Source of the DNA: Fragilariopsis cylindrus CCMP1102
Taxonomy: Eukaryota; Bacillariophyta; Bacillariophyceae; Bacillariales; Bacillariaceae
DNA: 64,000 nt
Direction: 5' to 3'
Assembly (NCBI GenBank): GCA_900095095.1
Contig: FMBT01000324.1
Coordinates: 1-64,000, forward strand
The stretch's first letter is position 1. Every line of letters begins with the position of its first letter. The notes beneath the pieces were generated by a model, which was not told the origin of the DNA, made no database searches, and saw only the letters and a list, made by a program, of their open reading frames with translations. Positions 35,451 through 46,491 of the stretch are shown here, in pieces. The position numbers and the translations under genes are program-made.

Positions 35451-37162
35451 GGTGATCGTATTAAGCACTCAATGTTCAATTTTAAACTTCGATTGTAGAA
35501 TAAAGATCAAAGATTTATTTGATAAATGTGTCTACAGTGTAATCTTTCGAAAAAAATTCTACTAGTACAGTACGCTTCCAATTCCCAATGCTTGCTTACG
35601 AAGTACTGTACATCGCGAAGAAATGAATTACGAGAGATCAAATAATAAAGAGGCTTCGTGCGCCTCTTTCAACGGCACGATTCGGAGCATTCCGTTCATA
35701 CGTGGATAAAAATTTGTATGAAAAAATTAAAAATCGCAGCACCCTTAATCGCGCATAGTGACTTGTTTAGTGACTTGTTAGCTAACAAGTAATTTTTTTT
35801 CTGCCTGTCCTGGAGACAGATTTTCACTTTTATTCGAACGTAGTAAAAATTGAAATAGAAAATTATTCACATCAACATAAAAATGGGAATGTATTAAATC
35901 AAAATTCCATCAGTGTAGGACCAATTAATACAAACTTTATAGACGAAATATAGACATTTGTACTCTTAACAAGGACAAAAAGTTTCGGTTACACCCACAG
36001 TACTAAAATAGTTACATTATAGTGATAGGATATAGTACTGTAGAATATCAGGATTCAAGGGTACATTACAGGGAGATTATAATTTGTACCTGCTGAAGCA
36101 ATATCTTAAAATACCAATCTTAGAAAGATAAATGTACTATGAAACTCATCAATCAGCAAAGCAGCATGAAAGCAATCATGGCAGCAAACGAACTATAAGT
36201 CAGCCAGATACTACATAAGACATGTGATCAACATGATCAACCATGTCGACGGTTGTTGGTGTGCATTTACTTTTGGAATTCAGTTGGATACATTTTTCCT
36301 GTGAAACAAATGAGTTTAAGAAGAAAAACAGCACCTGTTGTTGCGGCTGCTGTTCAAATGAATGGTACAAGCATTTTTGATGATAGGTAATGGTTTAGGG
36401 GACAACCCTGTAAATATTATGTATAGTCACACGTGTGTACATGGGTATTTTCCCATGTATTCAACACATGGTAAATGTCTCTTTTTGTAATACAAGCTGT
36501 ACCAGCCATTATCAATACAATGGGCAATTTTTTTAGCACCCCTCCCCTCCCTTCCATACCAAGTCATAGACATAAACATTCAATACAAGGTCTATATATA
36601 TTATGGTGATGTACTACTATGATGTGGTGTGGTGGATAATTCTTAATAGAAACCAATCTTTATGTGTCATTTTGTGTGATAGTTTGCTATTGGTTTAACT
36701 TGTGTCAAGTTACTCATAACAAACACATTCTTGACCCGGTAAAATGAATATATTCTACTGCACTTTACTGTAGTCCTACAGTAAATACATATTATATACT
36801 GTATACTGTATATTGTACCGTGGACTACATGTTTACCCCTACCCCTAATGAGAAATTTTGTTCAAATTAACGGCTGGATTTTCTAGTAAAAAGAAATAAC
36901 CTAACAAAACTGAAACAACGGTCTTTAAAAAACAAAATGCCGTCCGGGCGCGTTGGCTAGTATGTGCTATTCTGTTTGGATGAAATCTTAAAATGAGCTT
37001 CGCCAACAGCATCTTCAGTATCGTGATCGCCCAACACAAAAACGTTGTGTGTGTCATTCACTATTACGAAGATAGACACAGATAATCAGATAATAAGATA
37101 GCAAATCATACATTCTTGAACAAATCCAATAAATTAATACAAAGTCTGCCTAATATATCAAG
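35451..37162. other. Long divergent intergenic stretch of 1.7 kb
   Basis: Between the eight-helix protein gene (minus) and V-ATPase B (plus). No gene seen. It contains an ACATGGG/CCCATGT hairpin near 36440 and a dense cluster of TACTGTA/TACAGTA motifs at 35570-35612, 36035 and 36763-36810. Confidence 0.55.
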
Positions 37163-38908
37163 ATGTCGCACGTAGACTACCCTGAGCGAGTAAGGCTCGA
37201 CCCCCTAGCTGTTGTAAAGGACTATGCTGCTGTTCCTCGTCTAGAGTACAGGTGAGTTTGGTGTTTGATATAATTTCTGGGCCCATCAGGAGATGAAGTG
37301 TATGAATGCTTCTATTCGAAATCTTCGATGAGTTCGAAGAAACATAATATCATCATCTTTTCTTTTTTTGCCACACACAACACACAAACAAATCAAACAA
37401 AAAGTATATGGGGTAACATCATATTTCGCTCATGTTCCCTTCTTATTTTCTCACACATAAATTTTCATGCTTCTTTTCTTTTTCGTAGAACGATTGCCGG
37501 TGTTAATGGTCCTCTGGTTATTCTAGACAATGTAAAGCTCCCCAAGTATAACGAAATTGTTAACTTGACTCTGAGAGATGGAGAAAAACGTTCCGGACAA
37601 GTCCTTGAAGTATCAGGAAACCGTGCTGTTGTTCAGGTCTTTGAAGGAACTTCTGAGATTGATAATAGAAAGACTAAATGTGAATTCACAGGAGAAATTT
37701 TGAAGATGGGAGTTTCTGAAGAGATGCTTGGTCGTTCCTTCAACGGATCCGGAAAGGTTATTGATCAAGCGCCGAAGGTTCTCGCCGAAGCTTACCTAGA
37801 TATCAACGGTAGTCCTATCAACCCTTCTTCTCGTGATTACCCTAAAGCTATGATTCAAACAGGTATTTCTGCCATCGATGTTATGAACTCCGTTGCACGT
37901 GGTCAAAAGATTCCTATTTTCTCTGCCGCCGGTCTTCCCCATAACGAAGTCGCCGCTCAGATTGCCCGTCAGGCTTCGCTTGTCAAACAAAAGGATACAA
38001 TGGATTCACACGAAGATAATTTTGCAATTGTATTCGGTGCTATGGGTGTGAATATGGAAACTGCCCGTTTTTTCCGTTCCGATTTCGAAGAGAGTGGTGC
38101 TATGCAACGTACTTCTTTGTTCCTGAATTTGGCCAATGATCCTACCATTGAACGTATCATTACCCCCCGTTTGGCGCTAACAACTGCCGAATATCTTGCT
38201 TACGAACGTGACTTGCACGTTCTCACCATCCTTACTGATATGTCATCGTATGCCGATGCTCTTCGTGAGGTGTCTGCAGCCCGTGAAGAAGTTCCTGGAC
38301 GTCGTGGTTATCCCGGTTATATGTACACCGATCTTTCCACTATTTACGAACGTGCTGGACGTATTGTTGGACGTAATGGGTCTATTACGCAGCTTCCTAT
38401 TCTTACCATGCCTAACGATGATATTACTCATCCAATTCCTGATCTTACTGGATATATTACGGAAGGACAGATTTATTTGGATCGTCAATTAGACACTAAG
38501 GGTATTTTCCCTCCTATCAACGTACTTCCATCATTGTCTCGTCTAATGAAGTCCGCCATTGGAGAAGGTATGACGAGAGATGATCACGGAGCTGTTTCTA
38601 ACCAGCTGTATGCCTCCTACGCCATGGGTAAGGATGTTATGGCCATGAAGGCTGTTGTCGGAGAAGAAGCTCTTTCCATGGAAGATCACTTATATCTCAG
38701 TTTCTTAGAACGATTCGAAGGTAAATTCGTTTCGCAAGGACCATACGAAGCCCGTACCATTTTCGAATCCCTTGACCTTGCATGGACTATCCTCCGTGCA
38801 TTCCCCAAGGAGTTACTCAAGAAGATCCCCAAGAAAACTCTCGATAAGTACTATGCTCGTCGTCGTGAGGCCCAGGAAGATATGAACAAGGCTGATGCAT
38901 CTTCCTAA
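37163..38908 (+). CDS. VMA2: V-type H+-ATPase subunit B
   Basis: Two exons (37163-37251, 37489-38908) give 502 residues, the usual length for this subunit. The first exon encodes [20 protein letters not shown] to LEYR. The second continues [20 protein letters not shown]. Hallmarks are [100 protein letters not shown] and [20 protein letters not shown]. This is the regulatory nucleotide-binding subunit of the V1 sector, which acidifies vacuoles and endomembranes. It has no classical Walker A, as expected of B. The codon choice is regular and C-rich compared with neighbours, as for a highly expressed gene. A frame continues upstream into the intron, but the ATG at 37163 with a spliced first exon is clearly the right start. 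Confidence 0.97.
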
Positions 38909-39146
38909 GACATAAACACACACATACATTTAAATAATTATATTATATTAGAGTAACAATAATAAATGATTAGCTTTAAAAATTTCTACAGTACCACAAT
39001 TTAGGTTACTATACCGGGAAGTATATGCCAAACAAAATTAGGTAGAATTGTAACTGCTACTTTTAGGCATTCAACTCAAACTGTGATATAATATATTATA
39101 ATATATTGTAGGAAGCTACAGCAACTACGGTACTGTACAGTAAATA

Positions 39147-39243
39147 GGGAGGCGCACTGTGAAGACGAGTTTTTCGCCAAAAAAAAAAGTAGCCGCGCGC
39201 CAACTCTTTTTTGGAGGATGCAATGCAAGTGAAAAAAATGATG
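39147..39243 (+). repeat. Left terminal inverted repeat of MULE
   Basis: Reads GGGAGGCGCACTGTGAAGAC, then GAGTTTTTCGCC, poly-A, GCGCCAACTCTTTTTTGGAG and GCAAGTGAAAAAAATGA. It matches the complement of 43709-43805 with a few differences around the poly-A and GTAGCC segment. Confidence 0.9.
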
Positions 39244-39444
39244 ATGCGATGGAAGTGAAAAAAAATGACTTCGCGCATTATTTTTCTTTTTTCCTCTTAT
39301 CATAAAATCTAAAATCCCATTAACATCACATCATTACTGTACTACTGTACACTTCTTCCCCCTACTTGCTGATACTGTTACCATATACCCAAGGTATAAT
39401 TCTAAAGCTGAAACACTATTCTAAAGTAGAATTGAACGCTTGAT

Positions 39445-40235
39445 CTGAATCTTCCATCCGTTTTGGTGCAGGAGCTACCATTTAGGTCGCAATTTTACCT
39501 CAAACACAACAGTCGGATTTTTTTTCAACAACAAAAATTTCATCACCAGCAAATCTTGCACTGGTACTTCTAACCAGTCCCCAAGGCCCTGAAAAGAAGA
39601 CTGAAACGGTTTTCTAAACTAAAATTCAACCAGCTATTCAAATCTTCCATCCGTTTTGGTGTCCAGTGGCTAGTCGCTGCTACGTTTTGGATTCATATCC
39701 ACCATCCTCAGATCGGATTTTTTTTCAGCAACAAAAATTCCTCACCAGCAAATCTTGCACTGGTACTTCTAACCAGTCCCCAAGGCCCTGAATGAAGACT
39801 GAAACGGTTTTCTAAACTAAAATTCAACCAGCTATTCAAATCTTCCATCCGTTTTGGTGTCCAGTGGCTAGTTATTGCCACGATTTTGATTCATATCCAC
39901 CATCCTCAAGTCGAATTTTTTTTCAACAATAATAATTCCTCACCAGCAATTCTTGCACTGGTACTTCTAACCAGTCCCCAAGGCCCTGAAAAGAAGACTG
40001 AAACGGTTTTCTAAACTAAAATTCAACCAGCTATTCAAATCTTCCATCCGTTTTGGTGTCCAGTGGTTAGTTATTGCCACGATTTTGATTCATATCCACC
40101 ATCCTCAAGTCGAATTTTTTTTCAACAATAATAATCATTATCAGCAAATCTTTCTACCTGTACTTCTATCCAGTCCCCAAGGCCCTGAAAAAAAACCTGA
40201 AACGGTTTTCTAAAGTAGAATTCAATTCTACATTT
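39445..40235 (+). repeat. Subterminal tandem array, about four units of ~199 bp
   Basis: The landmark CTTCCATCCGTTTTGGTG recurs at about 39450, 39642, 39841 and 40040, giving a period of about 199 bp. Each unit includes CACCAGCAAATCTTGCACTG, GTCCCCAAGGCCCTGAA and GAAACGGTTTTCTAAA. A degraded final unit ends immediately before the transposase start. Such arrays are candidate transposase-binding or promoter regions. Confidence 0.88.
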
Positions 40236-40251
40236 GAATCTATCATCCACA

Positions 40252-43020
40252 ATGAATGAAGAATATTTAAACCATTTGGATCAAACAGTACAAACATTGC
40301 TGAAATGGGATACATCTACAATAATGTTGTCTCTTTCAACTGAGGTTACATCTGTTGCTGTTCCTATTGATATTATTGGAACACTAGGTGCAGAATTGGG
40401 GGTTACAATGAGGATCAAAAAGGCAATCAGATATTGGTTCCCACCAAGTCTTCTTGACCAAGAACAGGTAGTGAAACTGATTAATAGGAGCTGTATTGAA
40501 CAAGGATTTAAGGTCTCTGTATTCTCAAGTTCTACCAGCAAGTTACTTCACAGACCATGTGACAAAAGGGTTGTCATTGGTTGTTCAAGAGGTGTAACTG
40601 CTGCTCCATCCAAAAGAGTAAGTGATGGTACATCACGAACGGACCGTCCAATAACTAACGAAGAGAAGTGCAACTTTAGTATATCAATTTATCAATGTAC
40701 CCACAGTCAACGATGGTACATCCGGAAATTTGGAAATGGTTGCCACCATCACAATGGTCACTACAAGCTTCTGTCTACTCAAGTCAAGGCTAGATCATCA
40801 GATGTTGAAACTGATGAATTGGAAAGAGTGATGAACCAACTGAAAAGCAACATTCCTACTAATGCAATTCAAACTTTACTTATCCAACAGACCGGTATTA
40901 ATATATCAGCGGCTCAGCTACGCAAGCTCCGAAAAAACTGTCGGTCGTGTATTGTCATGGAAGGCGATTCACCAGCGCAGCGACTCATTTCTTCCCTGGA
41001 CGAGAATCCAGATATAGAATATGTTGCCTACATTGCGCAGGTATCCACAGCAAGAGATTTGTTAACGATCAAAAAAACAAGGAAAAAAATGGATAAAAAT
41101 TCTGCCGAAGTAGTCGAAAACACTGAAGTTGATCAATTCTCGCAGGAAACAACTGTTCCATTGAAAGAGACACCACAGTCGTATGCAGCTTCTATTGTCA
41201 AGGCCCTGTCTTTGGATGGTAATCAACAGTTGCTTTTGGGTTGCTGTTGGATGAGTCGGGACCAGAAGCGATATTTTAAGATGTATCCAACTGTACTAGG
41301 CTTTGACGTAACTCATGGGACCAATGCGGAAAAACGTCCTTTGGGGCGAGGTGTGGTTATAACTCCAGATAGAAAGATTGTTACCGTGTTCAATGCATTC
41401 TTGCCGTCAGAAGCTTCTTGGGTATTTGGTTGGGTGTTTAAGACGGCAGTTCCACTACTAGTGAGTAATAAGACAACGTTACGTGGAATTTTCAATATAC
41501 CTACTGATCAAGACGAGCAATGTGTAGGACAAGTAAACGCCGCAATAAAAGAACGTGTCATTCCTAATGGTAATCATCGTATATGTTGCTGGCACAAGGT
41601 CGATAGGGGATATATTACAAAAGTCAGAAGGCTAAAGAGACATGGTAAAGACTTCATTTTTGTTGAAAATTGCCGAGATTGGTTCTATTCCTTTACAACT
41701 GATATTGATACTGAGATGAAAGAGGAGGCACATATCAAATATTTTGCATTATGGTTACAACAAGAGAAGTCAAACGTATCAAAATCCCTATTTAGATTTA
41801 CGGCTACTTTCTGGGAGAAAAGTTTCAAGAACAATTTATATCGTATGTGTTTTCGTCATTATAAGAAAATACCTGGGGGTGATGAAAGGTCTACGTCTTT
41901 CACTGAATCAGCCAATTCATCATTGAAACGTGACATTATGGGGCCGAAACCGCATCAGGCCATTGATTCATCTCAAATGGCTATAACCGATCATGAACAA
42001 CGAAGGATCGATCAACTGCAAAAGGATGCAATGACCAAGCTTACCAGAAAACAATATATTCGCTACTACACCGACGACACATTTGAACTTGAAGATTTAA
42101 AAACATCGTTATCCGATCATCTTGTTGAACGAGCCGTCGACATCACTGTATCTCAGTGGGAACAATCTAAGAAGTACGTATTTTATCGAATAATGAACAA
42201 TAAGTATTTGGTACAGAAGAGGCTACCAATTGCTGACGGTGCAGTGACAATGTATGTGAATACTTCGTTGGTGGAGGTAACAAAGTTCGACGAGGATCAA
42301 TCTGTTGTTGTTTGTAGTTGCTATCACTATGTTCGTAAATCAATACCATGTCGTCATATTTATTGTGTTGTTGATGAGTTACCCCGACCCCATCATTGTG
42401 GAGTACGGGCGTTGAAAAAATATGAAGCATTTTACAACAAAAATGCGTCCACCCAGGAGTTTACAAATCAATGCAATGAATTGCTGGTGAAGAAGTTGAG
42501 GGGACCTCTCCTTTCAGTTCCCTTGACCACAAATGCAAACAATGATGGAACAAATTCGATTCCTTTGAAACAGTTCACGACACCTTTGAAGCAATGTGTT
42601 CCAATCAATCCAGTTGAAGATGTGAAGACAGATCTTGAGAAAGAGATGGATGAAGAAGCGGAAGCTGAGATGAATGAGTTTGGATTCTTGAATATGTTTC
42701 AAGAGGATGATGATGGTGGTTATGATGATGCTGGTGATGATGCAAGTTTTGAATTTGATCCTAATGAAGCTGTTTCCAATGCATATACAGCAATCCAACC
42801 AGCATTTTCAGAGTGTGCCAGATTGGTCACTAATCAAGGTGGTTTGGCAATTGCTAATCAACATTTTAGTGCTATGAGAGAAGAACTGTACAGATATACC
42901 AACAATAGTAGTACTAAGAAAATAGAAAGAAAACACAATGAATTTGTGTCACTACCAGCAATTGAAAAGAAGAAAAAGTACAAAAGACTAGCTCCATATG
43001 GTTCACCAAGTAATAGATGA
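40252..43020 (+). CDS. MULE transposase with SWIM zinc finger, 922 aa
   Basis: One uninterrupted ORF, taken from ATG 40252 (the frame opens 18 nt earlier at a TTG). The catalytic MULE domain covers roughly residues 355-570. The first Asp is in LGFDVTHGTN, the second candidate is in IPTDQDEQC, then RICCWHKVDRG, and the Glu is in FTESANSSLKRD, so the DDE triad appears complete. A SWIM finger follows at about residues 690-705 (CSCYHYVRKSIPCRH, Cx1Cx9CxH). Upstream is a zinc/DNA-binding-like part with CTHSQRWYIRKFGNGCHHHN. The C-terminus is acidic (EEDDDGGYDDAGDDASFEFD), followed by a basic tail. This layout is that of FAR1/MuDR-type transposases, which cut and paste via terminal repeats. With no stop or frameshift the gene may be active or recently active. 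Its base use resembles intergenic DNA more than host genes. Confidence 0.93.
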   Translation: MNEEYLNHLDQTVQTLLKWDTSTIMLSLSTEVTSVAVPIDIIGTLGAELGVTMRIKKAIRYWFPPSLLDQEQVVKLINRSCIEQGFKVSVFSSSTSKLLHRPCDKRVVIGCSRGVTAAPSKRVSDGTSRTDRPITNEEKCNFSISIYQCTHSQRWYIRKFGNGCHHHNGHYKLLSTQVKARSSDVETDELERVMNQLKSNIPTNAIQTLLIQQTGINISAAQLRKLRKNCRSCIVMEGDSPAQRLISSLDENPDIEYVAYIAQVSTARDLLTIKKTRKKMDKNSAEVVENTEVDQFSQETTVPLKETPQSYAASIVKALSLDGNQQLLLGCCWMSRDQKRYFKMYPTVLGFDVTHGTNAEKRPLGRGVVITPDRKIVTVFNAFLPSEASWVFGWVFKTAVPLLVSNKTTLRGIFNIPTDQDEQCVGQVNAAIKERVIPNGNHRICCWHKVDRGYITKVRRLKRHGKDFIFVENCRDWFYSFTTDIDTEMKEEAHIKYFALWLQQEKSNVSKSLFRFTATFWEKSFKNNLYRMCFRHYKKIPGGDERSTSFTESANSSLKRDIMGPKPHQAIDSSQMAITDHEQRRIDQLQKDAMTKLTRKQYIRYYTDDTFELEDLKTSLSDHLVERAVDITVSQWEQSKKYVFYRIMNNKYLVQKRLPIADGAVTMYVNTSLVEVTKFDEDQSVVVCSCYHYVRKSIPCRHIYCVVDELPRPHHCGVRALKKYEAFYNKNASTQEFTNQCNELLVKKLRGPLLSVPLTTNANNDGTNSIPLKQFTTPLKQCVPINPVEDVKTDLEKEMDEEAEAEMNEFGFLNMFQEDDDGGYDDAGDDASFEFDPNEAVSNAYTAIQPAFSECARLVTNQGGLAIANQHFSAMREELYRYTNNSSTKKIERKHNEFVSLPAIEKKKKYKRLAPYGSPSNR

Positions 43021-43204
43021 TGAAAATTATGAATACATTGATTAAATTATTATTATTATACTTTAACTTAACTTAGCTAATGAAACACGTTTTAACTTAG
43101 CGAAAAATGCAGTTCAAAAGTGATTTTTTTAACTTAGCGAATAAAGCACTTTCAACTTAGCACTTTTCAAAAGCGATTTTTTTTTACTTAGCAAAAGTGA
43201 TTTT

Positions 43205-43610
43205 TTTTACTTAGGGGCTCGTGTTAATCTCAGTTCAATGTGTACAGCGAAAATTTATTATTTTGGTCCAAAATTCGTACTTTTCAAAAGTGATTTTTTT
43301 TTACTTAGGGGCTCGTGTTAATCTCAGTTCATTGTGTACAGCGAAAATTTATTTATTTTTCGGAATTTTCCTAAGTGATTTTTTTTTACTTAGGGGCTCC
43401 TCTTAATCTCAGTTCATTGTGTACAGCAAAAATTTATTTTTTTGGTCCAAAATTCGGACTTTTCAAAAGTGATTTTTTTTTACTTAGGGGCTCGTGTTAA
43501 TCTCAGTTCATTGTGTACAGCGAAAATTTATTTATTTTTCGGAATTTTCCTAAGTGATTTTTTTTACTTAGGGGCTCGTGTTAATCTCAGTTCATTGTGT
43601 ACAGCGAAAA
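43205..43610 (+). repeat. Second subterminal tandem array, about five units of ~93 bp
   Basis: The landmark TTACTTAGGGGCTC recurs at about 43208, 43304, 43388, 43481 and 43565. It is each time followed by TTAATCTCAGTTCA, TGTGTACAGCGAAAA and T-rich spacers of alternating type. The array lies between the transposase stop and the right terminal repeat. A fragment of the same unit without the landmark begins near 43135. Confidence 0.87.
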
Positions 43611-43708
43611 TAAATATTTCATATCAAATTTCAATTTGCAGTTTTCAGTAACTGCATTTTGTTTCTGTGCGCGAAATTATTTGTGATACAAAATTATTTG
43701 TGATTCAT

Positions 43709-43805
43709 TTTCATTTTTTTCACTTGCATCGCATCCTCCAAAAAAGAGTTGGCGGGTGGCGAATTTTTTTTTTGGCGAAAAACTCGTCTTCACAGTGCGC
43801 CTCCC
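43709..43805 (-). repeat. Right terminal inverted repeat of MULE
   Basis: Reverse complement of the left terminal repeat. It ends ...CTTCACAGTGCGCCTCCC at 43805 and includes the complement of the GGAGGATGC(A/G)ATGCAAGTG block. It is closely followed by the promoter region of the next host gene. Confidence 0.9.
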
Positions 43806-43951
43806 GTTTCATCTGTGCACGACTGATAAATTGTCCGTCGACCGTACAATATCGCAAAACATCCAAGTCAGAAACCCAACTTCAATTAATTTTTTTTCTT
43901 CTTTGCAAGTTGGTATTCTGTGTATTATTTTTTTACAAGTACATCTTGACA

Positions 43952-45384
43952 ATGGTGAGACCTTCGAAGATGAATGTCAATACGACGACAAATGGAATTA
44001 TTATCCTGCTCTTCCTCGGAGCAGTTTCGGTGTTAATGGTTGTACAACCATTTTCTCCAAATCTTTCTTGTAGACGACAATTTGCGCCTACTTCAACGAA
44101 AGAAATACATAGTGCAATTATATTTAGTCCTGCCAGTAAGTTGGCTAGCAATACAATCCTAGCTGCCAAATCGAATTCTGGTGTTGGCGAAAAGAAAAAG
44201 AGAAGGAGAAAGAGAAAACAAGATCCTGAGTCAGAGACAACAGTAGCAACAGCAACAAATGAGACTAGTAATACGGAAAATAACGAAGTAAAAAACAAAG
44301 ATGGTTTGGAAGAAGAAGAGATTGACGTATCAGTGATGAAGGATGTTGCCAGCTTTTCTTTTGGGGGTGCTGGAAGTATTGGTGATATTGGTGATATTGG
44401 TGATATCGATTCATCGTCACAAACAATGAATGATAGTACAGCCCCTCTAGCAGCAATATCTTCTGTAGAGAAGCAGGATGGATCCCTACCTCTTCCCGAT
44501 ATTAAGGATACACTAAAACGAAAGGAGTTAGGATCGACGATTAAAGGTCGTATGGAGGAAGAAGATGATAGCAAGAAGAAAAAGATCGACCGTCGAGACA
44601 AAGTAGCACTTCTTAAGGTATGTATTGCACCACAGTATACAATGCGTGTGTGTGAATGTGAATGTGTACTTTATCTATCTATTATTTACTTTCTTTCTTA
44701 TGTTACAATATTCATAAATATTTTCTATCCGATTCGGTAACATCAAATTAGCTTTTGGAACAAGATCCTTATGCGGATGCGGATGAATCCTTCTTTGAAG
44801 AACAAGAATACACGTTCGTCAGTGCCTTGCTAGGGGAACGGGCTAAACCATTTATGGGCATCCCCACAGGTCCATTACAGGTTGGTCACTTCATTGGAGC
44901 ATTAGTCATTGTGCTGATGGCCTTTATTGAGTATCCCGGCTTCCCCTTGACCAATCTTCCATCGCCTATACGAGGAGCTCTTCAGGGAGGTGAGTATGAG
45001 GTTTTTAAAACGACATTTATAATTTATGTGAAATTTCAATGCTTCCAGATGGCTCCTTTTTTCGTAAAATCTTAAAAAAAATATCTCTGCTGTTTTTCTT
45101 TCTTTCTTTCATTTCCAACCGATGTGGAAAATAAATAAATATATGCCTATGCATATACAATAGGTCTTGGGACTGTATATGGCATTAATGTCATCTTGGC
45201 CATCGTTGCTGTTTTCAAGGCAGGGGAGAGAGGTCAACCAGCACTGTTATGGATTGCTAAGGTATTTACTGTAGGGGGGTTGGCTTTCGACCAACTTACC
45301 CAATTACCTACCCTGGAACAAATCGAAGTGACCAAGAATCGTAAAGGCAAACGAGCGCTAAAGAACAAAAATAATAGGAAATAA
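43952..45384 (+). CDS. Plastid-type membrane protein of unknown function
   Basis: Three exons (43952-44617, 44752-44989, 45164-45384) give 374 residues. The N-terminus has a hydrophobic signal (GIIILLFLGAVSVLMVVQPF) ending QPFSPN, similar to a diatom plastid cleavage site. A long polar region follows with basic (KKKRRRKRKQ) and acidic stretches and a small GDI repeat (GSIGDIGDIGDI). The conserved part starts LLEQDPYADADESFFEEQEY and has membrane segments VGHFIGALVIVLMAFIEYPG and TVYGINVILAIVAVFKAG, then QPALLWIAKVFTVGGLAFDQ and a basic tail. It looks like a plastid membrane protein with two or three helices. The family is not recognised by name. The start codon lies 147 bp from the MULE right end, so the transposon sits in its promoter. 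Confidence 0.7.
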
Positions 45385-46491
45385 CGCTATTCAACATGAC
45401 AGGTCTTTATACCATGGAACTAAAACAAGTATACATATTGCGTCTTGGCTTAAAGAAGATCAAAAAATTCGAATCGTAATAATATATTATAACATCAGGA
45501 AAAGAACATATGTTCCCTAAAAAATCTTTCTCTGCAATAACCAATTATTACTGCCGAGTTCTCGTGAAGTGATGTGTGCCTTGATCAGTTTGTATTGGAG
45601 GAAGATGACATGAGTGGGAATAAATAAAGAATCATGATACTATTATCAATATTAGATAGTAGAGGCAATGCGTGTTTGAAATTTAGCACTATTATCATCA
45701 CTGTACAAGCGGCAGATATACTTAGTGGCTGCGTACCATCAGAATACTGATACTAATGTTCCATCTCTGCAATCATGAATATAGTAGAGTTTATATGACT
45801 TTGCCTATCATTCTCCTATTATTCCCTAGAATATCATTTTGGATACTTTGTCAGTGTTTTCTATCCAATGCGATCTGCATTTTTAAGAGATGGTTGCTTT
45901 CATCTTTTTCTTGCTATTATGTTGATATATAGTGCAGTTAGGCCTAGTTTTGTTATTATAATGTTATTATAATGTTATAATGGGCCAATAATTGTCAGTG
46001 GGTATTTCTTATGTGTTGAAAAATCAGTTAAAAGCATTATGCCAAAACAAACGCACAGGTATACATTTGGTACAGTAGTCGATGGTGTATCAGAGGGATC
46101 CACAGAATCATTTACTTCTAGCTAGCTAGTTTAATACAGCTGTACTACATCATTCACATTACATATTACATATTATTATTATTATAGGAGAATCGCACCA
46201 CAAAACCGGATGTGTTTCCTTGTTACAAATGGAAGCATAAGTTGAAAGTGTGCGCACAAGAAAAGTTCAAACTACGAACAACATCTAAATTCTCAGTGAA
46301 ATCCATCACACTTTCTCTGTCAAATTTTCTTCTCTTTTCGTCAAAACCAACACACAACACGACACATCTAGATCTTCTTACCAGTACAGTAGGACGAAGC
46401 AACAACTGTAGCAGAGACGCAAGGAACATAATTGTGCATTGACAATTTTAAGGTTGTAGTTCAGCCTTTGCTACATAACTAGGTTTTCCTG
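45385..46491. other. Intergenic stretch
   Basis: Between two plus-strand genes. No gene or RNA seen. Short direct repeats of ATGTTATTATA lie near 45955-45980. Confidence 0.55.

Larger units (their letters stand above)
39147..43805 (+). mobile_element. Mutator-like (MULE) DNA transposon with long TIRs
   Basis: A 4,659-bp element bounded by terminal inverted repeats of about 97 bp. The left end at 39147 starts GGGAGGCGCACTGTGAAGAC, and the right end at 43805 is its reverse complement. Similarity continues through GAGTTTTTCGCC, a poly-A/T run and CCAACTCTTTTTTGGAGGAT. One large gene encodes a MULE transposase. Between the left terminal repeat and the gene is a tandem array of about 199-bp units; between the gene and the right terminal repeat is an array of about 93-bp units. 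The nine bases flanking each end do not match, so no target-site duplication is visible. The element lies between V-ATPase B and a plastid-type membrane protein gene. Confidence 0.92.

Noticed and set aside
43667-43951. Upstream in-frame extension of the plastid-type membrane protein
   Set aside because: The extension would translate through the MULE terminal repeat. The ATG at 43952 directly precedes the signal-peptide-like sequence.
43933-44601. 222-aa minus-strand ORF over the plastid-type membrane gene
   Set aside because: A serine- and leucine-rich shadow of the plus-strand exon 1; the plus-strand frame continues through two further in-phase exons.
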